The position numbers and the translations under genes were made by a program. From NCBI GenBank assembly GCA_030144725.1, contig JASKMD010000004.1, forward strand, positions 3,466,828 through 3,530,827: a stretch of DNA of 64,000 bases. Direction: 5' to 3'. Origin of the DNA: Haematococcus lacustris. Taxonomy: Eukaryota; Chlorophyta; Chlorophyceae; Chlamydomonadales; Haematococcaceae. Below, one piece after another: positions 27,996-39,799 of the stretch (within the stretch, counting starts at the first letter, position 1; the number at the start of each line of letters is the position of its first letter). The notes beneath the pieces are model-generated. The model saw only the letters and a list, made by a program, of their open reading frames with translations. It searched no databases and had not been told where the DNA came from.

Positions 27996-30689
27996 ATGGC
28001 AGCTCCCAGCTCAGGATGCCACATACCTGATCTCGATGATACCACTTGGCGCGACTGGAGTATGCGCGTGGAAGGTTTCCTCGTTGAGAACTCTCTTTGG
28101 GATCTCGTCGAGACCGGCGTCACCGCTCTCCCTCCTGCGCCAGGATCGTCAGCTAGCGCAGACGCGCGCGCTGCTTATGTTGCAGCCCAGTCCACTCACC
28201 GTGCAGAACTCGCCTCTGACGCCAAAGCCAAGGCGCTGATCAAGCGCTATACGTCCAGACCCTATCTACAGCTCGTCCATGACGCAGCCTCTGCCAAAGA
28301 GGCTTGGGCCAGCCTTGAGAGCGAGTTCACTCAGGTCTCCGTGGCCAGACAGACGCAGCTGCAGCAGCGACTCAGCTTGCTGCGTATGCAGCCAGATGAG
28401 ACAGTCGCCAATTTCTTCAGCCGCATCTATCAACTCAAGTCAGATCTCGAGGCGTGCAACTGCAGCATTTCAGAATCCAACATCGTTCTCACAGTCATCG
28501 CCAATCTCACCTCGGACTACAAACCCTCAGCTCAGCAACTGCGGTATGAGCAGACCGGTCCCACAGGGCTGACACTCAGCCGTGTGAAGCGCGTCATGCA
28601 ATTTCGCGAAGCTGATCTGCTGCTGGAACAGCAGCAGGAGCATGCCTCGTCTCCCTCATCTCTCTTTGCCTTCTCCTCCTCATCCTCTCGGGGACCGGGT
28701 AGCTCAGGCGGGGGGGGAGGTAGGGGTAGGGGCAGAAGCCTGGGACCCAGGCAGCCCTCTCCGACCAGATCCAGTGAGCATGGCAGCAGCAGCAGCAGGC
28801 AGAATCAGCATGCAGATGCTCTGTGCTACTACTGCAACAAGACAGGGCACATCATGGCTGAATGTTTCACTTTTGACAAGTACATACGTCAGCGTCTGGC
28901 AGGACAGAGAGTCAGCTCTGTCAGAAGTCCCAGCCCAGGCAGGGGCAGCAGTCCAGCCAGAGGTGCCAGCCCAGCCAGGGGGGGCAGTCCGCGCAGAACT
29001 AGCGTCCCACCTAGAGGTCGGGCTCAGACCCCAGGCAGGCCAGCCGCAGTTGATCCCTCTGACACATATGACCTGTTCACAGCTAACGCAGAGGATGATT
29101 ATCTGGTGCCCCTGCAGACCTACAACACAGATCTGTACGAGCCGTTTTACATTGACTCAGGAGCATCGCAGCATATGATCACAGACAGGGAGCATTTCAG
29201 CAGCTATACAGCCTTCAGGCCAGACGAGCACAAGGCAGTCAGACTGGCAGCTGATGGGCATGTCATCTATGCTGTAGGTCAGGGCACTGTGTGGCTGAAC
29301 ACACAGCGTGGTCCATGGCAGCTCAGCAAGGCACTGCATGTCCCAGCCAGCAGGCACAGTTTCATTTCTGTCTCAGCTGCCACAGATGATGGGGCCAGCT
29401 TCACTTTTACAGACGACCAGTGCATCATTAGAGACACTAGACTCAGAGTCAAGGCACGCAAGTTCAAAAGCAGCTACATCCTAGCTGCAGTACCTCTGCC
29501 AGCTGATCCCTATGGCATGCAGCAGCCTCATTTGCACAGCTACTCAGCAGCAGCTCCCTGCAGCAGCTACTCAACAGCTGCTACTCAGACTGATGTCCCA
29601 GTGCCTGGTGTATCAAGTGCAGCTATGCCTGAAGCTGCTCAACCAGCCTCTACGGAGTTCAGCACCACTTCTGCTCAGGTGTGGCACCAGCGTTTGTGTC
29701 ATGCTTCCTACTCCTCCTTAGCTCTAATGCAAGAAAGGGGCATGGTGACAGGGGTTGATGTCACAGCCAGTCAGTTCAGAGCAGCAGCTAAGTGCCCTGG
29801 ACCTGTTTGCATAGGCTGCATCAAGGGCAAGCATCATAGGAATGTAGCATTTGCCCAACCCTCTTCCAATGCTGCACCTGTCACTGCTCCTCTAGGGCTC
29901 GTGCACATGGATGTGTGTGGTCCGATCAGCCCACCAGCCAGGGACGGCAGCCTCTACTTAGCCACTTTTCTTGATGACTTCACCAGACTGTCTGTAGTCA
30001 TGCCTATGCGCAGCAAGGCCCAGGTGCCCAGCGTTGTCAAACAAGTCATTGAGCAGCTAGAAACCCAGTCAGGCCAGCGCTGCAAAGCGATCAGGACAGA
30101 CAATGGGACTGAGTATGTCAACAAGCAGATGCAGCAGTATTGCAGCGACAAGGGCATCATCCATCAGCACTCAGCGCCATACAGTCCTGAACAGAATGGG
30201 GCAGCTGAGAGGTTGAATAGGACCATCATGGAAAAGGCCAGAAGCATTCTGCATGCAGGTCGCATGGGTCTACACCACTGGGCAGATGCAGCTAAGCTGT
30301 CCAACTATGTCAGATGTGTTCTACCAGTCTCAGATCAGCCGCTCACTCCGTGGGAGTCCTTCTTTGGTGTTAAGCCAGATTTGTCAGGACTGAGGGTGTT
30401 TGGCTCAGCTGTCTGGGTTCACGTACCAGCTCATAAGCGCAGCAAACTAGAGGCCAAGGCAGTCTGGGGTGTGTTTGTAGGCTATCAGCTTGGTTCCAAG
30501 TCCTATAGGGTTCTAGTCAATGGCAAAGAGTATCACAGCAAGGATGTAGTCTTTGACGAGCAGCTGATTCAGCATATGCCAACTGGCCCAGCAACCCAGC
30601 TGCAATTTCCTGGTGCTCCCAAGGCCCCTGCCCTCCCAACCCACTTAGGTCTCCTTGTCCCTCCAGTCCCTCCTGGGGGGGACACAGGT

Positions 30690-30736
<47 letters not shown>

Positions 30737-32698
30737 CAGCAGTAGTGACTCCAGGGACAGTGGGAGCTCTTCAGACAATGCCAGCAGCAGCGACAGTGAT
30801 GACGGCAGCAGCAGAGCACCAGCCAGACAGAGACCTCTCAGTCAGCCCTCAGGCATTGGAAGGAACAGAATCCCACATGCTGATCCCAGTCAGAGTCAGG
30901 CTGCAATAGGTGCCCCAGCTGTCAGTCCTCAGTATAGGTCAGCAAGCAGGCCAGCTCTTGCACCTTTGCCTAGAGCTCAGGTTGCCCCTCCTGCCCACAT
31001 TCCCAATGATCAGCTGCAAGGTGCTCCTCTGCCTGCTGCTATTGTGGCACCTGGTGCTCCTATGCCACGCCGCAACCCACACAGAGACAGAAGGCCCCCT
31101 GCTAAGATTAGGCAGCCAGAGCTCTATGCCATGAATGTCACTGACTCACAAGCAAATGACAATCCAACTGTCGCTGAAGCACTGTCTGGTCCTCAAGCGG
31201 ACATGTGGCTCCAAGCCATGCATGCTGAACTTGCATCTCTGCATGAGAACCAGACATGGTGCCTGGTTGACAAGCCTGCTGGTGCACGTGTTCTGCCCAC
31301 CAAATGGGTACTAAAGATTAAACGTGATGCTGCAGGAGCCATTGAGAAATTCAAGGCTCGGCTAGTGGCTAAAGGCTACATGCAAGTGTCAGGTGTGGAT
31401 GTGGGCGATGTTTATGCCCCTGTTAGCAAGCACACCACCCTGCGCACCCTACTAGCCAAAGCAGCTGCAGAGGACATGGAAGTTCACCAGGTAGACGTAG
31501 ACGCAGCCTTCCTGAATGGACAGCTTGAGCCCAATGAGATCATCTATGTGCAGCAGCCTGAAGGGTTTGTTGAGGGCAGCCACAACATTGTGTGCAAACT
31601 GCAGAAGGCGCTCTATGGGCTCAGGCAGGCTCCGCGAGCCTGGCATGCTAGGTTGAAGCAGGTACTAGAGGGCATGGGGTTCAGGGCTTCTGAGTCTGAC
31701 CCAGCGCTCTTCACCATGCAGCGCCAGGCAGGCATGGTTTATCTGCTTGTCTATGTTGATGACTGCCTCATCTGCACTGAGAAGGGTGACACTGACAGCC
31801 TTGACTATGTGAAGCAACAACTGTCTGCAGTGTTCGGCATCAAGAACCTGGGTGACACCAAGTGGTTTCTGGGCATGAAGGTAACTAGGGATAGGGCTCT
31901 GGGCACCTTGAAGCTAGATCAGCAGCAGTATGTGCATGAGCTGCTGAACACGTATGGCATGACAGCAGCCCACAGCAAGTCGGTGCCCATGGCGCCAGCT
32001 GTTAAGCTAGAGAAGGAGGGTGTGGCTTTGGACACTTCAGAGCACAGCTATAGTGGTTTGGTAGGCAGCATGTTGTACTTGTCCTGTTGCACGAGGCCAG
32101 ACATCACTTATGCAGTGGGAGCTCTCGCACGATACATGTCTGCACCCACACAGCAGCACTGGACTGCAGCACGAGCCATTCTCAGCTACCTGAAGGGCAC
32201 AGCTGATCAGGGGCTTGTGTTTGGAGAAGCTGCTGAGCTGCAGGGTTACTGTGATGCAGATTACGCTGGTGACAAAGACACAGCCGCAGCACCACTGGCT
32301 ATGTTTTTGCCATGAATGGTGCAGCCATCAGTTGGTCCAGCAGATTGCAGCCTACTGTGGCCATGTCGACTGCCGAGGCAGAATACATGGCAGCCTCCAG
32401 TGCTGTGAAGGAAGGATTGTGGCTCCGCAAGCTGATGCAGGACTTGCAGCTACCAGGTGACTGCACGAGCATTCTGTGTGACAACCAAGCAGCTCTGCAG
32501 TTGCTGCACAATCCCATCGCCTCTGCCCGTGCCAAGCACATCAATGTGCATCATCACTTTGCACGAGAAAGGGTAGCCAGAGGGGAAGTGTCATTTAGCT
32601 ACTGCAGCACAGCCAGCATGGTAGCTGACATCATGACCAAGCCTCTGTCACTGGTTAAGTTCAGCCAAGGGAAGCAAGGGTGTGGGGTGTCCAGCTAA
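27996..32698 (+). CDS. Copia Gag-Pol polyprotein with one frameshift in RNase H
   Basis: ATG at 27996 (MAAPSSGCHIPDL). Gag comes first, then a Ser/Pro/Arg-rich linker around a CCHC knuckle (CYYCNKTGHIMAEC). Next are the protease (FYIDSGASQHM), the integrase zinc domain (WHQRLCHAS..CIGCIKGKHH), the DDE core (MDVCGPIS, RTDNGTEYVN, EQNGAAERLN), a poly-Gln run (30692-30735), RT (KWVLKIKRD, HQVDVDAAFLNG, YGLRQAPRAWH, LLVYVDDCLI), and RNase H (GYCDADYAGDKD). The frame ends at 32315. The rest of RNase H (MSTAEAEYMA, CDNQAALQLL, DIMTKPL) continues in another frame to 32698, consistent with loss of one base near 32281-32287. Without the shift it would be ~1,567 codons. With identical LTRs, this is either a fresh mutation or a sequencing error. 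Confidence 0.93.
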
Positions 32699-32923
32699 AG
32701 CAGTCACAGACTACCTATAGTCTGAAACAGATTGCTGTACCCAGCCTGAGATGTGGTTTCAGGACTGGGGCATGGAAGTGCAGGCTCAGGCATGTGTGCC
32801 TGCAACAGTCTGTTTTGCTCAGCCAGGATCTTTATCTGGACTGAGAAGCTTCCTCTGCATTTGTTTGAAGTACAGTTGTTTGCAACTTAAGTTGAACGCT
32901 TTAGTCAGGCCTCTGAGTGGGAG

Positions 32924-33184
32924 TGATGAAGTTTGAGCCCTCCCGGTGCAGTTGTTATAGCACCGGAATGTGAGGGCGTGATTGCCAGCGGCCTGTCCGC
33001 GGAGTGTACGAGTGTGACTGCCGTATTTATGGTAGACACCTGGTAGGAGACGGCACCCTGAATCTGGTGTCGTCGTCTGCCCGTGCACTTCCAACAGGTA
33101 GGCACATGCTATGCGCTAACCTGTTGTGGCAGATCTATGTAAACCCTGAATCTGGTGTCGTCGTCTGCCCGTGCACTTCCAACA
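32924..33184 (+). repeat. 3' LTR (261 bp)
   Basis: Same sequence as 27648-27908. Preceded by GAGTGGGAG as polypurine tract and followed by the target repeat ACACC. Confidence 0.95.
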
Positions 33185-34273
33185 ACACCCCTTCCCTGTG
33201 TTGCTTGTTCGGGCACTGGCAGTAGCTGGGTCAGTCCAGTTACCTGTTCTGTTGCTGCCTGACCCTAGAGACACAGGGCCGTGGCTACAGCCTGGGCAGT
33301 GCCAGGCACAAGGGGTGCAGTAACAAACACTAGCGTTTTCATGCTGTTGATGTATAGGCTGTGCACGGTGACAATGCCCATACTGCAGTGTGCATTGAGG
33401 AAGCAGGAGCACTGTATACGCCAGCTTCAAGCAGGGGTGACATGAGTCCGGGGCTGTGCTTACAACTGCTGCGGTGCCAGCTAAAGGCCTGTGCGACGAA
33501 CAGATTGGTTGACACGGTGTCTCGACTGATGTGTGTGTTTGGTCAGGAGGCATGTGGCTGGACTGCATGCTTGCCTTGTGCGCAGCGTGAGCCAATGCCA
33601 CTGGCTACAGCCTGGATCAACTGAGTCAGAGCAGAATCCTTGCAGCGGTCAGGGCTGTACTGAATGCAGCTGGCTCACGAGGTGCAGTTGAGGATTTCTG
33701 GTGGAAGGCTGTGGGTGCATGCAGCTGGAGGCGTAATTGAGGGGCAGACTCTGTAGGGGTGGGAGCAAGCAGGCTTACACCATGATGCTTCAACCCATCC
33801 CTCTGCCCCTAGCCACCATGCCACCCCCAGCGCCGTCCCGCATTCCTACATCCTTTGGCCCTCATTGCACACCACACATGCGTGCAGCAGCAGCCAGTGG
33901 GCTGGGCAGGGCACCATGGCAGGCACATGCTTGCATGCATGACGTGCAATCACTTGCCACCCTGCACACTTGTAATTAGCTTCGCAGAGTAGTAGTCATA
34001 CGCTGTACAGGGTTTGGTACACAACTGGCTAGGTATGGCTGTGGGGGGCTGCACTGTCCGCAGGCCTCGCCCACAGCTGACAGATGAATGAATGGGTGCT
34101 CAGTGCTTGCGTTCGTCCTACTCTACCTGCGTGCTTGTGCTGGCCATGTGCACGCCCTGCTGCTGGGCCCAACTCTGCTTCAACTAAACACTGTTCGTCA
34201 TATCTTCAACTCATTCCCAGGCTGGGCACAGACTCGTTATTCGTCGCTGCTGTATGTCAATCCAGCCTGCTGA

Positions 34274-35852
34274 CTAGGCCTTCCTCACGGCCTCCTCGCT
34301 CTTCCAAGGCCCCTCTGCAGCAGGCAGCGGCAGGCAGCGCCAGTCAGATGCCCTGCTTTTACCTCAGCCCCTGCCCTCAGCAGCCTTGCCCACCAGCTGT
34401 GCCCAGCCTCCATACCCTCACACGCTCCCCACTGCCCACCACTCACTGCTGGTCTCCAGCTGCAGCATGGGGGGCTGGCTGGCGTCCCAGCTGCTGGGCG
34501 CCTGCAGGCTGCAGGCCAGGGGGTGGCCTGGGGCGCTGGCGTCAGGTTCACAGTACCTGCACCACCAGGCAGGCAGTGGGCACACAGTCAGGGCAGGACC
34601 GGCAAGGCAGGCTGCAGGCAGGGTGCAGCATGAGGGGCGCCATCGCAGGTCCAGCCCACCCCTCCACCCCGACACAGCAGCAGCCCACCCACACCCTCAG
34701 CAAGCTGGCAGTGGGACAGGGGCTGGGGTGCACCAGTGCAGGCTGTTGCTCACAGGCCAGTGGAGTTGTCACGCAGGTTGATGGCCAGGTTCATGGGGCC
34801 GGGCACGAAAGGGCCGCTGGTGGCGCTGTTGCCGCTTGCGTCTGCCAGGTGGAGCGTGAAGGTGGTCAGGTTGCTGGGCTTCCACAGGTCACACACCACC
34901 AGGCCGCCCAGCTCAGGGGCAGACCTGCGACAGCAGGGGCAGGGCAAGGCCAGGCAGCTAGTGGGAAGGCTGACCGGGCGCGGGCAGAGGGCGCCAGCAG
35001 GGTGATGTTTCAGCTGTCATGCTGAGCCCCAGCGCCTGACCCGGTGAGCTGCATGAGAGCCCTGCATGGCCTGGCTCGTCGTTGCGCCACCCTGCCCCTG
35101 GCTGGGCTGCTCACCGGCAGATCTTGTGGGAGATCCTGGAGGTGAGGTGCACCGCGTCACCGTCCTGCAGCATCCAGGTGGCGCTGGCCGACAGCACCAC
35201 GAACCCGTGCTTGGCCTTCTTGCTGCTGGCCGCAGACTGCAGCAGGCGCCGGCTTGCAGACACCCCAGGCGTGGCAGGGGCGGGGCGGGGCTTGTCGCAG
35301 CGCACCACGTCCGTGGAGTTGGCGGTGGTGGGCTTGGGCTTCACCAGGCCCAGCCACTCGCTGATGGTGGGCGCAGTGGCGTTGCCAACATCGCACAGCA
35401 CGGATGCGTTGATGGCGGGGGTGGACAGCTGGATAGAGGAGCCGGTGAAGATGGGCAGGATGGGCTCTGTAGGGCAGGAAGGCGCGAGTCAGCAACCATG
35501 GCAGCAGGCAACTGCGGCTTGTGATGTAGAGGGTGAGCAGTCAGGCATCGCTGGGGCCGAACTCAGGTGTTGCGGAGGTCGGTGACGGAGAGCCGGTGGG
35601 ACTGGGGCTCAGTAGCGTGCTCACTCACTGCCAGATGGGATGGGGGAGAAGGGTCCGGGCCACACAGAGACGGTGGCGTCGTCGCCGGCCGAGGCAGCAC
35701 GTGCACCTGCAGAAAGTGTCCCACGCGGCGCTCGTGCTGGCGGCCATGGCAGAAGACAACGCGGTATCCTGAAGCGTGCATCATCAGCTGATGTGCCCAC
35801 CATTGGCAGCGCAGGCCAGGAAGGTCAGGACCAATGCCTTGCAAGCCCACAT
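34274..35852 (-). CDS. Secreted glycoprotein, array copy 3 (promoter cut by KDZ)
   Basis: Six exons as in copy 1, all frames open, with changes ALVLTF in the signal peptide and GHPLAC in exon 5. Indels against copy 1 (minus 2 bp near 34720, plus 1 bp near 35606) both fall in introns. The KDZ element starts at 35942, only 90 bp upstream of the ATG, so the native upstream region is separated by ~15 kb of transposon. Confidence 0.8.
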
Positions 35853-35943
35853 CGTCTGAACTGCGGTAGAGCTGTTGTGCGAGATAGCGAGCGATATCAC
35901 AAGACAATGGTGAGAGCGTGCTGTGCCAGGCACAGGTCGGGCA

Positions 35944-36443
35944 NNNNNNNNNNNNNNNNNNNNNNNNNNNNNNNNNNNNNNNNNNNNNNNNNNNNNNNNN
36001 NNNNNNNNNNNNNNNNNNNNNNNNNNNNNNNNNNNNNNNNNNNNNNNNNNNNNNNNNNNNNNNNNNNNNNNNNNNNNNNNNNNNNNNNNNNNNNNNNNNN
36101 NNNNNNNNNNNNNNNNNNNNNNNNNNNNNNNNNNNNNNNNNNNNNNNNNNNNNNNNNNNNNNNNNNNNNNNNNNNNNNNNNNNNNNNNNNNNNNNNNNNN
36201 NNNNNNNNNNNNNNNNNNNNNNNNNNNNNNNNNNNNNNNNNNNNNNNNNNNNNNNNNNNNNNNNNNNNNNNNNNNNNNNNNNNNNNNNNNNNNNNNNNNN
36301 NNNNNNNNNNNNNNNNNNNNNNNNNNNNNNNNNNNNNNNNNNNNNNNNNNNNNNNNNNNNNNNNNNNNNNNNNNNNNNNNNNNNNNNNNNNNNNNNNNNN
36401 NNNNNNNNNNNNNNNNNNNNNNNNNNNNNNNNNNNNNNNNNNN
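35944..36443. other. Assembly gap, 500 N
   Basis: Exactly 500 N. The left side ends in CA, the first two bases expected of the KDZ terminus. The right side starts AATCAATCC, which is the same terminus from base 2. The real gap is probably nil. Confidence 0.9.
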
Positions 36444-36680
36444 AATCAATCCTCTCGGTAAAATGTCCACCGAACTTGTGGACATTTTGTCCACCAGTTA
36501 GGTGGACATTTGAAACACGCACCAAACAGCTAACGCTGCATCAACCCTGCATTGTCTTAGTACCTGTGTGCCAACCGTAGGTCGAACACTGCGATCGACG
36601 CAGCCACCCAAACATGTGACCGCTCACTCCCTGCCAGGCCCAGCCTGGGCCCTGTTATGCGATAACCCGACTTGAGCCCT
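36444..36680 (+). repeat. KDZ left terminal inverted repeat
   Basis: Starts (CA)ATCAATCCTCTCGG. Just inside are three nested GTCCACC/GGTGGAC-type palindromic motifs (36463-36513). The start codon of the Gln-rich gene is 5 bp past the inner end, so the TIR must hold its promoter and 5' UTR. Confidence 0.9.
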
Positions 36681-36684
36681 TGCT

Positions 36685-39600
36685 ATGGAAGTAGATGGTT
36701 GTGGTACTAGCGAGGCCAAAAAGCAGGATAGGAGGAGGCGCCTGAAAGCCGAAAGCCGGAAACGGAATTCATTTGAGGAGTTCATTATAAGAGCCAGTGA
36801 ACGCAACCCATTGCTTGAGCTCATCGGCTATTCCGCAGCCAAGAATAGGAGTTGCGATTTATTGATTGCTCGCGGCCCAGTCCTCAGCAAAGTGCACGAG
36901 AAACACCCAAGTGTGCTTGATGACATACTGTTCATGTTGACACAGCTTAGTAGTGAGGAGCCTGAGGGCTGGGCGTTCATCGCCCAAATGCTTCATGAGG
37001 GCAAGACGGGGTTGGAAACACTCCTGTTACTGAAAAAGAAGAAGGTGGGCTTGGTGTAGCAGCCCCATCCAGCGCATCATCATGACAACATGTTCTTCCC
37101 TGCAGGCCAACTGCCCAGAAAGGCCTGGAAAGAGTGCAGAAAAGAAGCGGCAAAAGAGGGTAGCAATGCAGCAGCCAGGACTCCACCCCCTCCCAGACTC
37201 GCCCACTAGCCTAGAACTGCAGCATGAGCACCTCCCTCTTGATACCCCCTTCACCACTCACATTGACCATCACACAGAGACAGGGTTGCAGCAACAGCAG
37301 CCCCCTGCCTTGTCCTCTGCCCTGCTCACCAGCCCAGGGATGCAGCAGCAGCCCCCTGCCTTATCCTCTGCCCTGCTCACCAGCCCAGGGCTGCAGCAGC
37401 AGCAGCAGCAACCCCCAACCTTGTCCTCTGCCCTGCTCACCAGCCCAGGGCTGCAGCAAGAGACCCCTACCTTGTCCTCTGCCCTGCTCACCAGCCCAGG
37501 GCTGCAGCAGGAGACCCCTGCCTTGTCCTCTGCCCTGCTCACCAGCCCAGGGCTGCAACAGCAGCACCAACAGCCCCCTGCCTTGTCCTCTGACCTGCTC
37601 ACCAGCCCAGGGCTGCAGCAGCAGCACCAGCAGCCCCCTGCCTTGCCCTCTGCCCTGCTCACCAGCCCAGGGCTGCAGCAGCAGCACCAGCAGCCCCCTG
37701 CCTTGTCCTCTGCCCTGCTCACCAGCCCAGGGCTGCAGCAGCAGCACCAGCAGCCCCCTGCCTTGCCCTCTGCCCTGCTCACCAGCCCAGTGCTGCAGCA
37801 GCAGCACCAGCAGCCCCCAACCTTGTCCTCTGCCCTGCTCACCAGCCTAGGGCTGCAGCAAGAGACCCCTGCCTTGTCCTCTGCCCTGCTCACCAGCCCA
37901 GGGCTGCAGCAGGAGACCCCTGCCTTGTCCTCTGCCCTGCTCACCAGCCCAGGGCTGCAACAGCAGCACCAACAGCCCCCTGCCTTGTCCTCTGACCTGC
38001 TCACCAGCCCAGGGCTGCAGCAGCAGCACCAGCAGCCCCCTGCCTTGCCCTCTGCCCTGCTCACCAGCCCAGGGCTGCAGCAGCAGCACCAGCAGCCCCC
38101 TGCCTTGTCCTCTGCCCTGCTCACCAGCCCAGGGCTGCAGCAGCAGCACCAGCAGCCCCCTGCCTTGTCCTCTGCCCTGCTCACCAGCCTAGGGCTGCAG
38201 CAAGAGACCCCTGCCTTGTCCTCTGCCCTGCTCACCAGCCCAGGGCTGCAGCAGGAGACCCCTGCCTTGTCCTCTGCCCTGCTCACCAGCCCAGGGCTGC
38301 AACAGCAGCACCAACAGCCCCCTGCCTTGTCCTCTGACCTGCTCACCAGCCCAGGGCTGCAGCAGCAGCACCAGCAGCCCCCAGCCTTGTCCTCTGCCCT
38401 GCTCACCAGCCCAGGGCTGCAGCAGCAGCAGCAGCAGCAGGCCCCAGCCTTGCCCTCTGCCCTGCTCACCAGCCTAAGGCTGCAGCAGCAGCAGCAGCAG
38501 GCCCCAGCCTTGCCCTCTGCCCTGCTCACCAGCCTAAGGCTGCAGCAGCAGCAGCAGCAGGCCCCAGCCTTGTCCTCTGCCCTGCTCACCAGCCAAATGC
38601 TGCAGCAGCAGCAGCAGCAGGCCCCAGCCTTGCCCTCTGCCCTGCTCACCAGCCAAAGGCTGCAGCAGCAGCAGCAGCAGCAGGCCCCAGCCTTGCCCTC
38701 TGCCCTGCTCACCAGCCTAAGGCTGCAGCAGCAGCAGCAGCAGGCCCCAGCCTTGCCCTCTGCCCTGCTCACCAGCCTAAGGCTGCAGCAGCAGCAGCAG
38801 CAGCAGCCCCCTGCCTTGCCCTCTGCCCTGCTCACCAGCCAAAGGCTGCAGCAGCAGCAGCAGCAGGCCCCAGCCTTGTCCTCTGCCCTGCTCACCAGCC
38901 AAATGCTGCAGCAGCAGCAGCAGCAGGCCCCAGCCTTGCCCTCTGCCCTGCTCACCAGCCAAAGGCTGCAGCAGCAGCAGCAGCAGCAGGCCCCAGCCTT
39001 GCCCTCTGCCCTGCTCACCAGCCTAAGGCTGCAGCAGCAGCAGCAGCAGGCCCCAGCCTTGCCCTCTGCCCTGCTCACCAGCCTAAGGCTGCAGCAGCAG
39101 CAGCAGCAGCAGCCCCCTGCCTTGCCCTCTGCCCTGCTCACCAGCCAAAGGCTGCAGCAGCAGCAGCAGCAGGCCCCAGCCTTGTCCTCTGCCCTGCTCA
39201 CCAGCCAAATGCTGCAGCAGCAGCAGCAGCAGGCCCCAGCCTTGCCCTCTGCCCTGCTCACCAGCCAAAGGCTGCAGCAGCAGCAGCAGCAGGCCCCAGC
39301 CTTGCCCTCTGCCCTGCTCTCCAGCCCAGGGCAGCAGCAGCAGCCACCCCTCCCCTTGCACACAGGCCTGCACAACGGCCTTACGATTATCCAAGGTCAG
39401 ATTGTGAATGTGTTAGTGTGTGTGTCTGTGTACATGAGTAACCTATACCACGTTTGTTTGTGTAAAGCTTTATGTATTCTCGCTGATTGCAGATGTGTTA
39501 TCTTTGGGGAAGGGTTCACTGCAGAAGAGGGCAATGGCGGCGCTTCGTCAATTTCAGGCCAATCAACAAGACCTCAAGAACCGCCAGCTGATGACAGCCT

Positions 39601-39713
39601 TGTACCAGCAATCAGCAACAATTTTGAGCCCATCTGAGAAGAATGTTGCATGGTACAAAAGCTTTCACAAGGCTGTCCTTAGCTTTCGTTCTGCTCCATG
39701 CCACACACCGTGA
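36685..39713 (+). CDS. KDZ accessory gene: Gln-rich repeat protein, 956 aa, 3 exons
   Basis: Exons: 36685-37044 (phase 0), 37106-39395 (phase 1), 39493-39713, stop TGA. All junctions are GT..AG and in frame. Residues 1-120 are a non-repetitive, charged helical domain (RRRRLKAESRKRNSFEEFI.., GWAFIAQMLHEG). The centre (residues ~185-870) consists of about 35 repeats of 17-21 residues, LQQQ(H/Q)QQ(P/A)PAL(S/P)SALLTS. The C-terminal ~75 residues are again non-repetitive (LQKRAMAALRQFQANQQDL..). I know no family for it. Its place inside an otherwise complete KDZ element suggests an element-encoded function such as DNA binding or transposase partnering, but that is inference. KDZ elements of fungi are known to carry TET/JBP genes; no TET/JBP domain is visible here. 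Confidence 0.8.
37287..39345. repeat. Coding minisatellite (51-63 bp units) with higher-order repeats
   Basis: Units of the type GCCCTGCTCACCAGCC..CTGCAGCAGCAG. The second half has a higher-order period of 306 bp (five units): the variant AGCCAAATGCTG occurs at 38591, 38897 and 39203. The first half has a looser period of 340-400 bp marked by CAAGAGACCCC at about 37457, 37859 and 38201. Confidence 0.95.
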
Positions 39714-39799
39714 TTTGTATGTAGTGAATGGTCATGATGTAATGATGAAGACAGTAATGGTTATTAGCCGTGTGTCCTCTTCTTTAAATGTTAAAGACT

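Larger units (their letters stand above)
27643..33189 (+). mobile_element. Full-length Copia-type LTR retrotransposon with 5 bp target duplication
   Basis: The element is 27648-33184 (5537 bp). ACACC stands on both sides (27643-27647, 33185-33189), and the undisturbed unit has a single ACACC at this site. Order: LTR, primer-binding site, gag, zinc knuckle, protease, integrase, RT, RNase H, purine tract GAGTGGGAG (32915-32923), LTR. Integrase before RT places it in Copia. Confidence 0.97.

Noticed and set aside
35563..36580. Open frames running through the N gap
   Set aside because: Artefacts of undefined bases read as X.
37287..39345. CRISPR-like regular repeats
   Set aside because: Units are contiguous, coding and without unique spacers, in a eukaryotic transposon.
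37270..39375. 701-codon minus-strand frame with Cys runs
   Set aside because: Antisense shadow of the CAG-rich minisatellite. The plus-strand frame has phase-consistent exons on both sides and ATG-to-stop continuity.
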